A stretch of DNA of 5,090 nt from Planctomycetota bacterium (GCA_023397045.1 JAEWUR010000613.1:1-5090); one strand, 5' to 3'. Counted from the stretch's first letter, positions 1-5,090 are shown. A program made the numbers and translations. Notes: a model not told the origin generated them from the letters alone.

Positions 1-880
1 CCCCAACGATCGTGCCGGTGACCTGTAGCAAGACAATCGCCAAGCCGCGATGTTCCTTGATCCATTGGCGAACGGAGGTGATGATCGTCACCAGTCGGTC
101 GACCAATCCATCAAGATACGGGATCAAAGCCCCGCCGATCACGTTGGCGCTGCTCCGCATCACGTCCGTCAGATCGCCCAAGAGCGAAGAAAAACGCCTT
201 CCGCCCTCGGCCGCCTCGGTGCTCATCACCAACCCAAGCGCCCGAGCCCGGGCCTCCCATTTGGCGATCCCGTCCGCTCCGTTCTGCAGCATAGGCAGCA
301 GATCGACGCCGCTGCGGCCAAAAACCTGGACGGCGGCCGCAGTCCGTTCGGTAGGATTTTGAATCGCGGCGATCCGGTCAGCGATCCGCTTGAATTGTTC
401 CTCGGGGCGAAGCCTTGCGAGTTCCTCCACGGACAATCCCAAGGATACCAAAACCTCTTGGCCGGCCTTTCCGCCCCGTGCGGCGTCCGCGATATTCACC
501 TGCATCTTCTTGATGCTGCCGGCCAAAGTGTCGATGGTGACATTGTTGCGCCGGGCGGCATAACCGAGTGCGGAGATCGCCTCGACGCTTGTGCCGGCTT
601 TTTCTGCGAGATTGGCCATCTCCGTCCTCGACGTAGCCGCTTGTCTTGCGGCGGCCAACAGGCCGGAGAAGATTCCCGCAGGCGACGAAGCGAATCGAGC
701 GATCGCAGCGAACGGTTCTGGCAATTCACCGCCATACGTGCCCGCGCCAAGTCGGCCAAGCGACGCCGACCAGCCGCGCAACTTCGCCTGCATCGCGGCC
801 AGTCCTTGAGTCACGCGATTCTGCTCAAGAAAAACCTCGACGTAGGCGGCGCCAGCGCGAATTGCTCCTGCGACGGACAT
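1..880 (-). CDS. Phage tail tape-measure protein, N-terminal part (runs off left edge)
   Basis: The first 293 residues are present; the rest lies beyond position 1. Tape-measure proteins span the lumen of a phage tail and set its length. Sequence evidence: residues 10-45 form a helix (AAYVEVFLEQNR, then AAMQAKLRGWSASLGRLG). Residues 86-135 (EMANLAEKAGTSVEAISALG followed by a Thr-Leu-Ala-Gly helix) and 144-198 (SLGLSVEELARLRPEEQF, then TERTAAAVQVFGRSGVDLLP) match the pattern known in TP901-type tape-measure proteins, where a 'lGl...lr..e.....ia' block is followed by 'FGrSGadLlPll'. Hydrophobic helices begin near residues 246-268 and 278-293, as expected. The start is the ATG at 880-878; no Shine-Dalgarno is visible, and the upstream sequence is the GGGATTT palindrome. 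It follows the tail-chaperone ORFs, the standard tail gene order. Family assignment is firm; whether the complete gene is intact cannot be judged here. Confidence 0.86.
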   Translation of the reverse strand, partial: MSVAGAIRAGAAYVEVFLEQNRVTQGLAAMQAKLRGWSASLGRLGAGTYGGELPEPFAAIARFASSPAGIFSGLLAAARQAATSRTEMANLAEKAGTSVEAISALGYAARRNNVTIDTLAGSIKKMQVNIADAARGGKAGQEVLVSLGLSVEELARLRPEEQFKRIADRIAAIQNPTERTAAAVQVFGRSGVDLLPMLQNGADGIAKWEARARALGLVMSTEAAEGGRRFSSLLGDLTDVMRSSANVIGGALIPYLDGLVDRLVTIITSVRQWIKEHRGLAIVLLQVTGTIVG

Positions 881-889
881 GGTGGATTC

Positions 890-969
890 GGGATTTTGGG
901 ATTACGGGATTTTGGGATTTGTTGGATTCAGAGACGCGAAATCCCGAAATCTCTAAATCCCCAAATCCC
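890..969. repeat. Large imperfect palindrome built of GGGATTT units
   Basis: The left arm 890-920 and right arm 939-969 are each 31 nt. Comparing the left arm with the reverse complement of the right gives 26 of 31 matches, around an 18-nt loop (921-938). Each arm is made of repeated GGGATT(T) units, so it is both a palindrome and a short tandem repeat. It fills the space between the T-like frame (its stop at 953-955 is inside the right arm) and the tape-measure start at 880. As RNA it would make a long hairpin directly upstream of the tape-measure start. It may be a dispersed intergenic element or a cis-acting RNA structure; the sequence alone does not decide. Confidence 0.75.
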
Positions 970-1282
970 TGTTCTTACACAGTCCTTTCAAACACTCGAC
1001 GCTGATTTTAATCTTCGTCTCCTCAGGCTCGGGACGTTTTTGGTCCGCGAAGGGATGAAAGTCGTTCGGCGAAAACGGCTTCGCGTGTCTCTTCGCGTCC
1101 CGGAACGGATTGGCGCCGATGGCGGCCAAAAGGGCCGTCCGGTCCCACTCCGCCTCTTGACGGCCTTTGGCCATCGCGATCAATTCGGCAAGGGTTCTTG
1201 GCCCGGGATCGATCCCGACAATGCCGGCAAGCTCCCAACAGAACCAGTACCATTGGTCGGGAGTATCGAGAGCTTTTGCCAC
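953..1282 (-). CDS. T-like extension of the tail assembly chaperone, read in the -1 frame
   Basis: This frame overlaps the end of the chaperone ORF and continues about 230 nt beyond it. The convincing protein begins around TPDQWYWFCWELAGIVGIDP and continues through LAELIAMAKGRQEAEWDRTA to a C-terminus with FSPNDFHPF, ending at TAG (955-953). The frame is open upstream past an ATG at 1450, but that upstream translation is Gly/Arg/Ala/Asp-rich and looks like a shadow of the overlapping gene. No good independent start is visible: GTG at 1282-1280 is possible but has no clear ribosome site. Lying in the -1 frame between a chaperone ORF and a tape-measure gene is the classic arrangement of the lambda G/GT pair, made by programmed -1 frameshifting. 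I infer that it is translated as a fusion with the upstream ORF. The last codons and the stop lie inside the right arm of the 890-969 palindrome. The left boundary of the real coding segment is uncertain. Confidence 0.58.
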   Translation of the reverse strand: MAKALDTPDQWYWFCWELAGIVGIDPGPRTLAELIAMAKGRQEAEWDRTALLAAIGANPFRDAKRHAKPFSPNDFHPFADQKRPEPEETKIKISVECLKGLCKNRDLGI

Positions 1283-1650
1283 TCGGTTTCGAGTATCCGG
1301 TCGATCGCCGCGTCCAGCTCGCCCGAGTTGAGCCGCGTCGTCCGCATCTCCTTGACCCGCAGATCGAACGCCCGGCCCTTCTCCAGCACCTTCCGCAGAA
1401 ACTTCCTGCGGTACTCGGGGAAAAAATCGATGGTCTCCTCGATCAAGCACTCCAAAACATTTTGCAGCACGTCGCCGCCCATCGCACGGCCGAACTCCTC
1501 GTCGGTGACATTCTTCTCGTCACACTGCGGTTTGCAGAGTGCATAGACAACATCACAGATCAGCGGCGGATAGCCTCTATCCAGTTTCAGGGCTTTCTGG
1601 CGTCCGGCAACTTGGAATGCGGAGCGGTCCCGAATGGGCCCAAGTGCCAC
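1180..1650 (-). CDS. Tail assembly chaperone-like protein (G-like), probably N-terminally truncated
   Basis: A 156-residue frame. The core, residues 23-127, is plausible protein: LDRGYPPLICDVVYALCKPQ, then VTDEEFGRAM, an acidic helix (NVLECLIEETIDFFPEYRR), a basic helix (KFLRKVLEKGRAFDLRVKEM), and a terminal helix ending near ETEWQKL. A small helical protein just before the tape-measure gene fits tail assembly chaperones that escort the tape measure during tail assembly. After residue 127 the sequence becomes Ser/Gly/Pro-rich low-complexity, consistent with ribosomes normally leaving this frame or terminating soon after. The only available start is GTG at 1650, 30 nt after an in-frame TGA (1683-1681), with no Shine-Dalgarno. 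Residues 1-22 are unlike the core. From memory, related proteins carry a longer N-terminal domain, so the 5' end has probably been lost. It may be a pseudogene fragment. Function is inferred mainly from position. Confidence 0.55.
   Translation of the reverse strand: MALGPIRDRSAFQVAGRQKALKLDRGYPPLICDVVYALCKPQCDEKNVTDEEFGRAMGGDVLQNVLECLIEETIDFFPEYRRKFLRKVLEKGRAFDLRVKEMRTTRLNSGELDAAIDRILETEWQKLSILPTNGTGSVGSLPALSGSIPGQEPLPN
1273..1279 (-). promoter_or_regulatory. Candidate -1 frameshift site between G-like and T-like frames
   Basis: On the minus strand the heptamer is G CAA AAG, with zero-frame codons CAA (Gln125) and AAG (Lys126). A -1 slip moves the A-site Lys tRNA from AAG to AAA, which pairs well, but the P-site moves from CAA to GCA, which pairs poorly, so this is not a canonical X-XXY-YYZ site. 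It lies exactly where the zero-frame protein loses its character and just before the -1 frame becomes convincing. About 9 nt downstream, CTCCC-GAC-CAA can pair with TTGGGAG, and TCCCGAC with a later GTCGGGA, giving possible stimulatory structures. The exact slip point could be elsewhere in roughly 1240-1310. Confidence 0.35.
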
Positions 1651-1707
1651 GGCCGTTGCGACGTTGTTTTTGTCTTGGCGTCACCGCCGTCGCTCCGTCG
1701 CCCTGTA

Positions 1708-1887
1708 CTGTCGAAATTTCGCAGCCGCGTCGAAAATTCGCACGGACATAGATCCGTATTCCGAACGTATGTGCCTGTAGGCCATGTGGTTATGGCGATA
1801 CGCGTTTTTTGGAAAAACTTCAGAATCGCCGAATTTTCGCCAGCGAAATTTCGCAGCCTGCCAGCCTTAGGTGGGGATTTTCGACAG
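1708..1887. repeat. Nested inverted/direct repeat structure, about 180 bp
   Basis: CGAAATTTCGCAGCC occurs twice in direct orientation (1712-1726 and 1844-1858). Just inside these, CGAAAATTCG (1731-1740) faces its reverse complement CGAATTTTCG (1830-1839). Just outside, CTGTCGAAA (1708-1716) faces TTTCGACAG (1879-1887). Because CGAAATTTCG is itself a palindrome, the two ends form nested inverted repeats with unequal spacers (9 nt on the left, 4 nt on the right). About 90 bp of non-coding sequence lies between them. This could be a small non-autonomous (MITE-like) element or a multi-copy protein-binding region; no target-site duplication is evident. Confidence 0.5.
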
Positions 1888-2022
1888 AAATTGGCCGTGA
1901 GAATTCATGACGGCACGCGGCATGAAAACACGTTTTCCACCGATAAGAGAAACGCATCGATCGACCAAAATCACTGTGGCGCTTTGGCTTCCGACACGGT
2001 CCATTTTCTCTGCAAAAAACGC

Positions 2023-2050
2023 TTGCGAAAAACTCCGACATTGCTATCAT
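2023..2050 (+). promoter_or_regulatory. Candidate sigma70-type promoter for the two-gene cassette
   Basis: TTGCGA (2023-2028) and TATCAT (2045-2050) are separated by 16 bp and resemble -35 and -10 boxes. Transcription would begin near 2057 and give a leader of about 300 nt before the ATG at 2357. No better-spaced pair was found nearer the gene. This is a consensus match only; planctomycete promoters are poorly defined. Confidence 0.3.
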
Positions 2051-2056
2051 AGGAGC

Positions 2057-2082
2057 GTGGCATGTACGGGCGTACACGCCAC
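2057..2082 (+). promoter_or_regulatory. Inverted repeat at the predicted transcript start (possible operator or leader hairpin)
   Basis: GTGGCATGTAC (2057-2067) and GTACACGCCAC (2072-2082) pair at 10 of 11 positions around a GGGC loop, with one A-C mismatch. It starts 7 nt after the candidate -10 box, so it would be either an operator overlapping the start site or a 5'-terminal hairpin in the mRNA. There is no U-run, so it is not a terminator. Confidence 0.4.
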
Positions 2083-2267
2083 CAGGGAAGCAATGGGCAG
2101 GGATGCACCGGTGCCGGGCAGACGGGCTCCGGGGATGTAGCGGTCACCCCGTTTCAACGCCGCTCTTATTCGTCGATCGTGTAAGACTTCCGAATTCGCC
2201 GGCTGCGCATCCATCGCCTTTCCGGTGAATACCGGGCCAGTTCTCATCATCGATCGATCCTTATGCG

Positions 2268-2296
2268 CTGACTGCGCACATGCTGCGCGCAGACAG
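2268..2296 (+). promoter_or_regulatory. Hairpin in the leader upstream of the two-gene cassette
   Basis: CTGACTGCGC (2268-2277) and GCGCAGACAG (2287-2296) pair at 9 of 10 positions with a 9-nt loop. Immediately downstream GACAGT is repeated (2292-2297 and 2301-2306), followed by the palindrome GTGATCAC (2305-2312). It ends about 60 nt before the ATG. It may be an RNA structure or a binding site for a regulator; function is unknown. Confidence 0.3.
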
Positions 2297-2343
2297 TCTG
2301 GACAGTGATCACATTATCCTTGCAAACAACTTTTGTTCACCTT

Positions 2344-2348
2344 AGGAG
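2344..2348 (+). promoter_or_regulatory. Ribosome binding site deciding the 2357 start
   Basis: AGGAG lies 8 nt before the ATG at 2357-2359. The frame is also open from a TTG at 2333, but that codon has no such site, so the ATG is preferred. Confidence 0.8.
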
Positions 2349-2356
2349 AAACCACC

Positions 2357-3556
2357 ATGTCGACTTGCAGCCTTCGACGCCTCGGAAGCCCGGATCAACT
2401 CCGATCGATCGACGCCCGCTATTTGAACGAGCTGCTTTCACCCTATCGGGCCTTTTTAGAAAAACATGGCATCACATTGCCTTTGGGTGGCCGTGATGCG
2501 CCGTTGAAGTACATCGCGTTGGTGCAATTGTTGCTGGCGCCGCCCGAGGACATGCCGGCCGATTTTTCCGACGCGGTGTATTACATTGATGGATTGGCGA
2601 CGCCGTCGGGCATTGACGCATTGGAGGCGGCGGCAAAGGCTGCGGGCATCAGCGTCTGGCTCGAACGGCACCTGGACGTCACGCCAGCCGAAATCGTATT
2701 GAAATTGTGGTTGAAGAACCGTCCGTTGGTCGAACGGGTGCATGCCGAAATGACGTTAGGGCGATTGCGATCGTTCGAATACTTTCAGCCCGATTCGGTG
2801 GAAACACCGTTCCTTGACGAATTGCCCAAGGCGACGGTCCAGGCTATGGAAACGGAATTGAACCAGTGCTTCTACGTGCGCCGTCGTGGGCGATATGCGC
2901 GTATTTTACTGTCGGAAACGAAAGGAAACGTCTGGCTCTATATCGGCCACGGCGGTCTGTTGCGTCGTGTGGGGACGGTGAAAGATCGCGGAACGGCGAG
3001 CATCTGCTACAGGCCCGAGCTCTACGACGCGGTCGTTTTTGTGCGAGCAACCGGAGAACTTGGTATTAACGCCCGAAGCCAATGGGAAACCTCGCTCTAC
3101 CAACGCCTTTGCGGCAAACATCTGTTTGGGAACGAACAGCTCTTTGTCGGAAGAGCCAAATACACCCTGTCGCCCTTGCTGGAGTACGGCCGAAACGCCC
3201 TGCAGTGTCGCGACATACCGGGAATGGAATGGGTACGTTTGACCCACGTGCTCGTTCAGGAACACGGCAGTTCACCGCGGCTCGACAGTTCTTCGTCCGA
3301 CGATTTGTTCGACAGTTGGGGAACGAGCGGTTTGCCATATTCGCCAGGGGCCAGGCTCGTCAGTGCGCGGTTTCATATCAAGATCGCAGGGTGCCGCGCC
3401 CCGCAACGGGTCGTCATTCGCCCATCCAATCGGGCTCAATATTCACAAGACAGCGATCAGCCGTGGATCGAAACGTGGTTCCGGCGGCGCGGATTCATTC
3501 ACACACGGGGCACTGCAAACGATGACGCTCATCAAGATGTTCTGGCGGTCGCTTGA
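2357..3556 (+). CDS. Uncharacterised 399-aa protein, first gene of a two-gene cassette
   Basis: I do not recognise a named family. The start is set by AGGAG and ATG 2357. No signal peptide or membrane segment is seen, so it is probably cytoplasmic. Residues 16-135 are mostly helical (LRSIDARYLNELLSPYRAFL, then LKYIALVQLLLAPPEDMPAD, FSDAVYYIDGLATPSGIDAL, IVLKLWLKNRPLVERVHAEM). Residues 140-275 look like a mixed alpha/beta domain: FEYFQ at 140-144, a basic strand region YVRRRGRYARILL (173-185), NVWLYIGHGGLLRRVGTV (191-208), and a conserved-looking block GELGINARSQWETSLYQRLC with G(K)HLFGNE after it (233-260). A Ser/Asp-rich linker (306-322) leads to a C-terminal strand-helix unit (RLVSARFHIKIAG, then RVVIRPSNRAQYSQD and a helix WIETWFRRRGF at 370-380). 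The last 19 residues look disordered. Its 3' end overlaps the next gene by 35 nt, implying coupled expression and a joint role. I have an unverified impression that this architecture occurs in other bacteria as unannotated protein pairs. Confidence 0.9.
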   Translation: MSTCSLRRLGSPDQLRSIDARYLNELLSPYRAFLEKHGITLPLGGRDAPLKYIALVQLLLAPPEDMPADFSDAVYYIDGLATPSGIDALEAAAKAAGISVWLERHLDVTPAEIVLKLWLKNRPLVERVHAEMTLGRLRSFEYFQPDSVETPFLDELPKATVQAMETELNQCFYVRRRGRYARILLSETKGNVWLYIGHGGLLRRVGTVKDRGTASICYRPELYDAVVFVRATGELGINARSQWETSLYQRLCGKHLFGNEQLFVGRAKYTLSPLLEYGRNALQCRDIPGMEWVRLTHVLVQEHGSSPRLDSSSSDDLFDSWGTSGLPYSPGARLVSARFHIKIAGCRAPQRVVIRPSNRAQYSQDSDQPWIETWFRRRGFIHTRGTANDDAHQDVLAVA

Positions 3557-4562
3557 GTTGTTGAGTGATTGCACAACCCTACCGGTCGAATGGCGCCGAC
3601 TGATGGGCAGCCATTATGCAGCGACCAGCGCATACTTCCACCCATCAGGTGCGCTGGCAACATGGTATCCTCACCCAGACAGCGATCGGCTGAATTATCG
3701 AGTGGTGACACACGGGCCCGACGACCATGTAGGAATCGACGATGAATCAGGCGATCGCGTCGTACTCCGGACCGAGGATTTGGTATTGATGCAGCTGGAT
3801 CGCGTGGCACTCGAGCGGGCTGTGGCCAAGGCGATCGGTATTGATTACGAGCCGGAGTTCGTGCAAACGCTGTCCAGTACCGATCGCATCGGGCATATTG
3901 CCCCGTTGGCCGGCTACCGCTTTCCAGTGTTTCTGACGATCCAATCGCATCCGACGAATTTCGCTCGGGTCGCCGATCGATTGGTCGCTGTGGAAGAATC
4001 GCCGTTTCTGTTGCTGACCCCAAGTCGTCGTTTCGTTACACGGGATTTCGAGGAATCGTTTCGTCGAAGGCGGGCGATGTTTTTTCCATTGGACGAGTGC
4101 ATCGGCCTGCCGGACGACGGTGGCTTGGCCACAACAGAGGCGGGGCGGTTGGCACTGGACGCATTTCTCGATCGGGTCATTCCCAAGTCCGCTCCGGAAA
4201 CGACGAAGCCGTTCTTTCCGACGCCGTCCGGCACGACCTGGGGCCAGGTGGCGATTCGCATGCAGGACGGACACACGGCCTCGGTTGCGGCGGGCAATGT
4301 CCGCCGCGTGTTCACGTTTGCGCAAATGGGGATGGTTAATCGCAAGAACGGCAACCCATCGGTGCAATGGGATTTGTTGCAGCTCTTTGCCGCCGGCCAT
4401 GGCGAAATCAACTGGCGCAGTTCCGGCGCGCACCGCAAGAACCAGAAACGGCGTGAATTGCTCGCCAGGCATCTGCAAGAGTTCTTCCGAATCCCCACCG
4501 ACCCGTTCCTCCCATCCGGCGACGGGTGGCGAGCGCGATTCTCCATTGACGAATCGCAATAA
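3522..4562 (+). CDS. Uncharacterised 346-aa protein with basic C-terminal (wHTH-like?) domain, second gene of the cassette
   Basis: No named family recognised. ATG 3522 lies in the end of the upstream gene (35-nt overlap); ATG 3537 is an alternative and would leave a 20-nt overlap. Neither has a good Shine-Dalgarno, so translation probably depends on coupling to the first gene. The frame is open further upstream, but that sequence is a shadow of gene one. No signal peptide or membrane helix. Residues 15-170 form an alpha/beta domain: YHP-type segment around 49-51, RVVTHGPDDHVGIDDE (60-75), DLVLMQLDRVALERAVAKAI (86-105), IGHIAPLAGYRFPVFLTIQS (123-142), and FLLLTPSRR (162-170). Residues 178-195 are a basic patch followed by MFFPLDE. 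After a Pro/Thr-rich linker (220-238) comes a separate domain, 239-329: TWGQVAIRMQDGHTASVAAG (two strands), VFTFAQMGMVNRKNGNPSVQ, then WDLLQLFAAGHGEINW and a lysine/arginine-rich helix RKNQKRRELLARHLQEFF ending IPTDPF. That strand-helix-helix pattern with basic residues suggests nucleic-acid binding, possibly a winged helix; this is inference. Confidence 0.9.
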   Translation: MTLIKMFWRSLELLSDCTTLPVEWRRLMGSHYAATSAYFHPSGALATWYPHPDSDRLNYRVVTHGPDDHVGIDDESGDRVVLRTEDLVLMQLDRVALERAVAKAIGIDYEPEFVQTLSSTDRIGHIAPLAGYRFPVFLTIQSHPTNFARVADRLVAVEESPFLLLTPSRRFVTRDFEESFRRRRAMFFPLDECIGLPDDGGLATTEAGRLALDAFLDRVIPKSAPETTKPFFPTPSGTTWGQVAIRMQDGHTASVAAGNVRRVFTFAQMGMVNRKNGNPSVQWDLLQLFAAGHGEINWRSSGAHRKNQKRRELLARHLQEFFRIPTDPFLPSGDGWRARFSIDESQ

Positions 4563-4654
4563 ACGGATTTTTCCAAGATTCGGCGCGACGTTTTGGGACC
4601 GTTTTGCGAAGTGTAGTAATAGGGACGGCTGTCGTTCCGTGTGAGCAACGCCTG
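4563..4654. other. Convergent intergenic gap
   Basis: 92 bp between two converging genes. No strong stem plus T-run is visible in either direction. AAACGG (4562-4567) could pair with a later CCGTTT, but the stem is only 6 bp and distant. Termination may be Rho-dependent or rely on a structure I cannot see. Confidence 0.45.
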
Positions 4655-5090
4655 TTAGAACTGACTCCCATCAATGGGCAAATCGTCCTTTCGGTTACCG
4701 AGGCGACGGTACACTTCGGGATCGACTGAGTAGCTGATCGTCGCGACCGATCCATCGCAAAAGGACATATTGAGTCCGCTCGCGTGAGCGCTGCCAAACC
4801 AATATCCGTGATCGCCGACCCCTATTGACGCAATGTCCTGCATCGGAGGCTTGCCCGCCTTGCCGTTTCTTCCGGTCCAACGAAGGAGTTCCAAATCGCC
4901 GCCACTGTACATGGTCGTAGTATCGCCTGGATCGTCACCGTCGGTGTAGTGGCGAGCATTGACGTGTTTCTCACCAACAAGGAACGTGAACGTCGTTCCA
5001 TCTCGAACGTCCGCCATCGTTATCTGACTGCGTTGGTAACAAATGCCGGTTTGAAGCGACGTGTTGTCCCAGCCGGTTGCTGACTTGGCG
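4655..5090 (-). CDS. DUF1559 / H-X9-DG domain protein, C-terminal part (runs off right edge)
   Basis: The last 144 residues are present; the N-terminus, which in this family carries a prepilin-type cleavage and membrane-anchor segment, lies beyond the window. Evidence: the frame is open to the right edge and reads TGICYQRSQITMADVRDGTT then FTFLVGEKHVNARHY, matching the family's 'tGv.y..S...ia.vtDGtSnT.lvGEk' region. The C-terminal signature H-X9-DG is intact (H in SAHASGLNMSFCDGSV), followed by the usual short tail before TAA at 4657-4655. These proteins are pseudopilin-like, probably exported to the cell surface or periplasm and linked to type II secretion-like machinery; their exact role is unknown. 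They occur in dozens of copies per genome in many planctomycetes, which is the main taxonomic clue here. An ATG at 5017 is internal and not the start. The gene converges on the two-gene cassette across 92 bp. Confidence 0.93.
   Translation of the reverse strand, partial: AKSATGWDNTSLQTGICYQRSQITMADVRDGTTFTFLVGEKHVNARHYTDGDDPGDTTTMYSGGDLELLRWTGRNGKAGKPPMQDIASIGVGDHGYWFGSAHASGLNMSFCDGSVATISYSVDPEVYRRLGNRKDDLPIDGSQF

Larger units (their letters stand above)
1651..2356. other. Gene-free interval between prophage remnant and two-gene cassette
   Basis: About 700 bp with no credible coding region. The open frames here, such as plus 1907-2140 and minus 1820-2077 or 2047-2250, give basic, Cys/His/Pro-rich translations with no ribosome site and no recognisable pattern. 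The left part is AT-richer with runs such as CGAAATTTCG and GGAAAAAC and contains an inverted-repeat structure (1708-1887). The right part carries a candidate promoter, a hairpin at the predicted transcript start, and another hairpin shortly before the 2357 gene. Tail genes that would normally precede a tail chaperone (major tail protein, tail completion proteins) are not seen on either strand. Confidence 0.7.

Noticed and set aside
881..969. CRISPR array or tandem-repeat locus
   Set aside because: The units are 7-9 nt with no constant spacers; the structure is better described as a palindrome of GGGATTT units.
50..1546. 498-codon open frame on the plus strand
   Set aside because: It lies antisense to the tape-measure and chaperone genes. 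Its translation is His/Arg/Gln/Pro-rich, spans the GGGATTT palindrome without a break in character, and has no ribosome site. The minus-strand products match phage tail families.
1198..2052. 284-codon open frame on the plus strand
   Set aside because: Its first half is antisense to the chaperone ORF and its second half crosses AT-rich repeat sequence. No domain, start signal or family pattern.
2047..2250. 67-codon frame on the minus strand
   Set aside because: It starts with ATG ATG but has no ribosome site, and its end runs through the inverted repeat at 2057-2082. No recognisable protein pattern; kept as non-coding.
3363..3521. Upstream extension of the second cassette gene from GTG 3363
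   Set aside because: The extra 53 residues come entirely from sequence encoding the C-terminal domain of the first gene and read as Arg/Ser/Gly-rich shadow.
3747..4559. 270-codon frame on the minus strand within the second cassette gene
   Set aside because: Antisense shadow: basic, low-hydrophobicity translation with no start signal. The plus-strand frame is far more protein-like.
4562..4612. Possible terminator after the cassette
   Set aside because: AAACGG and CCGTTT give only a 6-bp stem with a long loop and no clean T-run after it.

Overview
The window most likely comes from a planctomycete chromosome. Two things point there. The right edge encodes the C-terminal part of a DUF1559-type (prepilin-like) protein with an H-X9-DG signature, a family greatly expanded in Planctomycetes. 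The left edge encodes a tail tape-measure protein of a type I associate with planctomycete prophage-like elements. This assignment is inference from gene families; there is no rRNA or marker gene here.

Layout. Positions 1-1650 (minus strand) hold the surviving part of a phage tail module, read right to left: a tail-assembly-chaperone-like ORF (1650-1180), a second ORF in its -1 frame (to 953) that looks like the T-like half of a G/GT frameshift pair, a 31-bp-arm palindrome (890-969), and the start of the tape-measure gene (880, running off the left edge). The chaperone ORF has an abnormal, probably truncated N-terminus, and no other tail gene lies to its right, so the module appears cut near 1590-1650. 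Positions 1651-2356 are a 700-bp gene-free stretch with a small inverted-repeat structure (1708-1887), a candidate sigma70-type promoter (2023-2050) and two hairpins.

Positions 2357-4562 (plus strand) hold the most interesting content: two overlapping genes (399 and 346 aa, 35-nt overlap) that look translationally coupled and that I cannot assign to any named family. The second ends in a basic, possibly winged-helix-like domain. The pair lies next to a decayed prophage tail module and reads like a self-contained two-protein accessory cassette. A defence or phage-related role is possible but unproven. After a 92-bp gap, the DUF1559 gene (4655 to the right edge, minus strand) converges on the cassette and looks like ordinary host sequence.

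Long plus-strand open frames over 50-2052 are antisense shadows of the tail genes, not genes.
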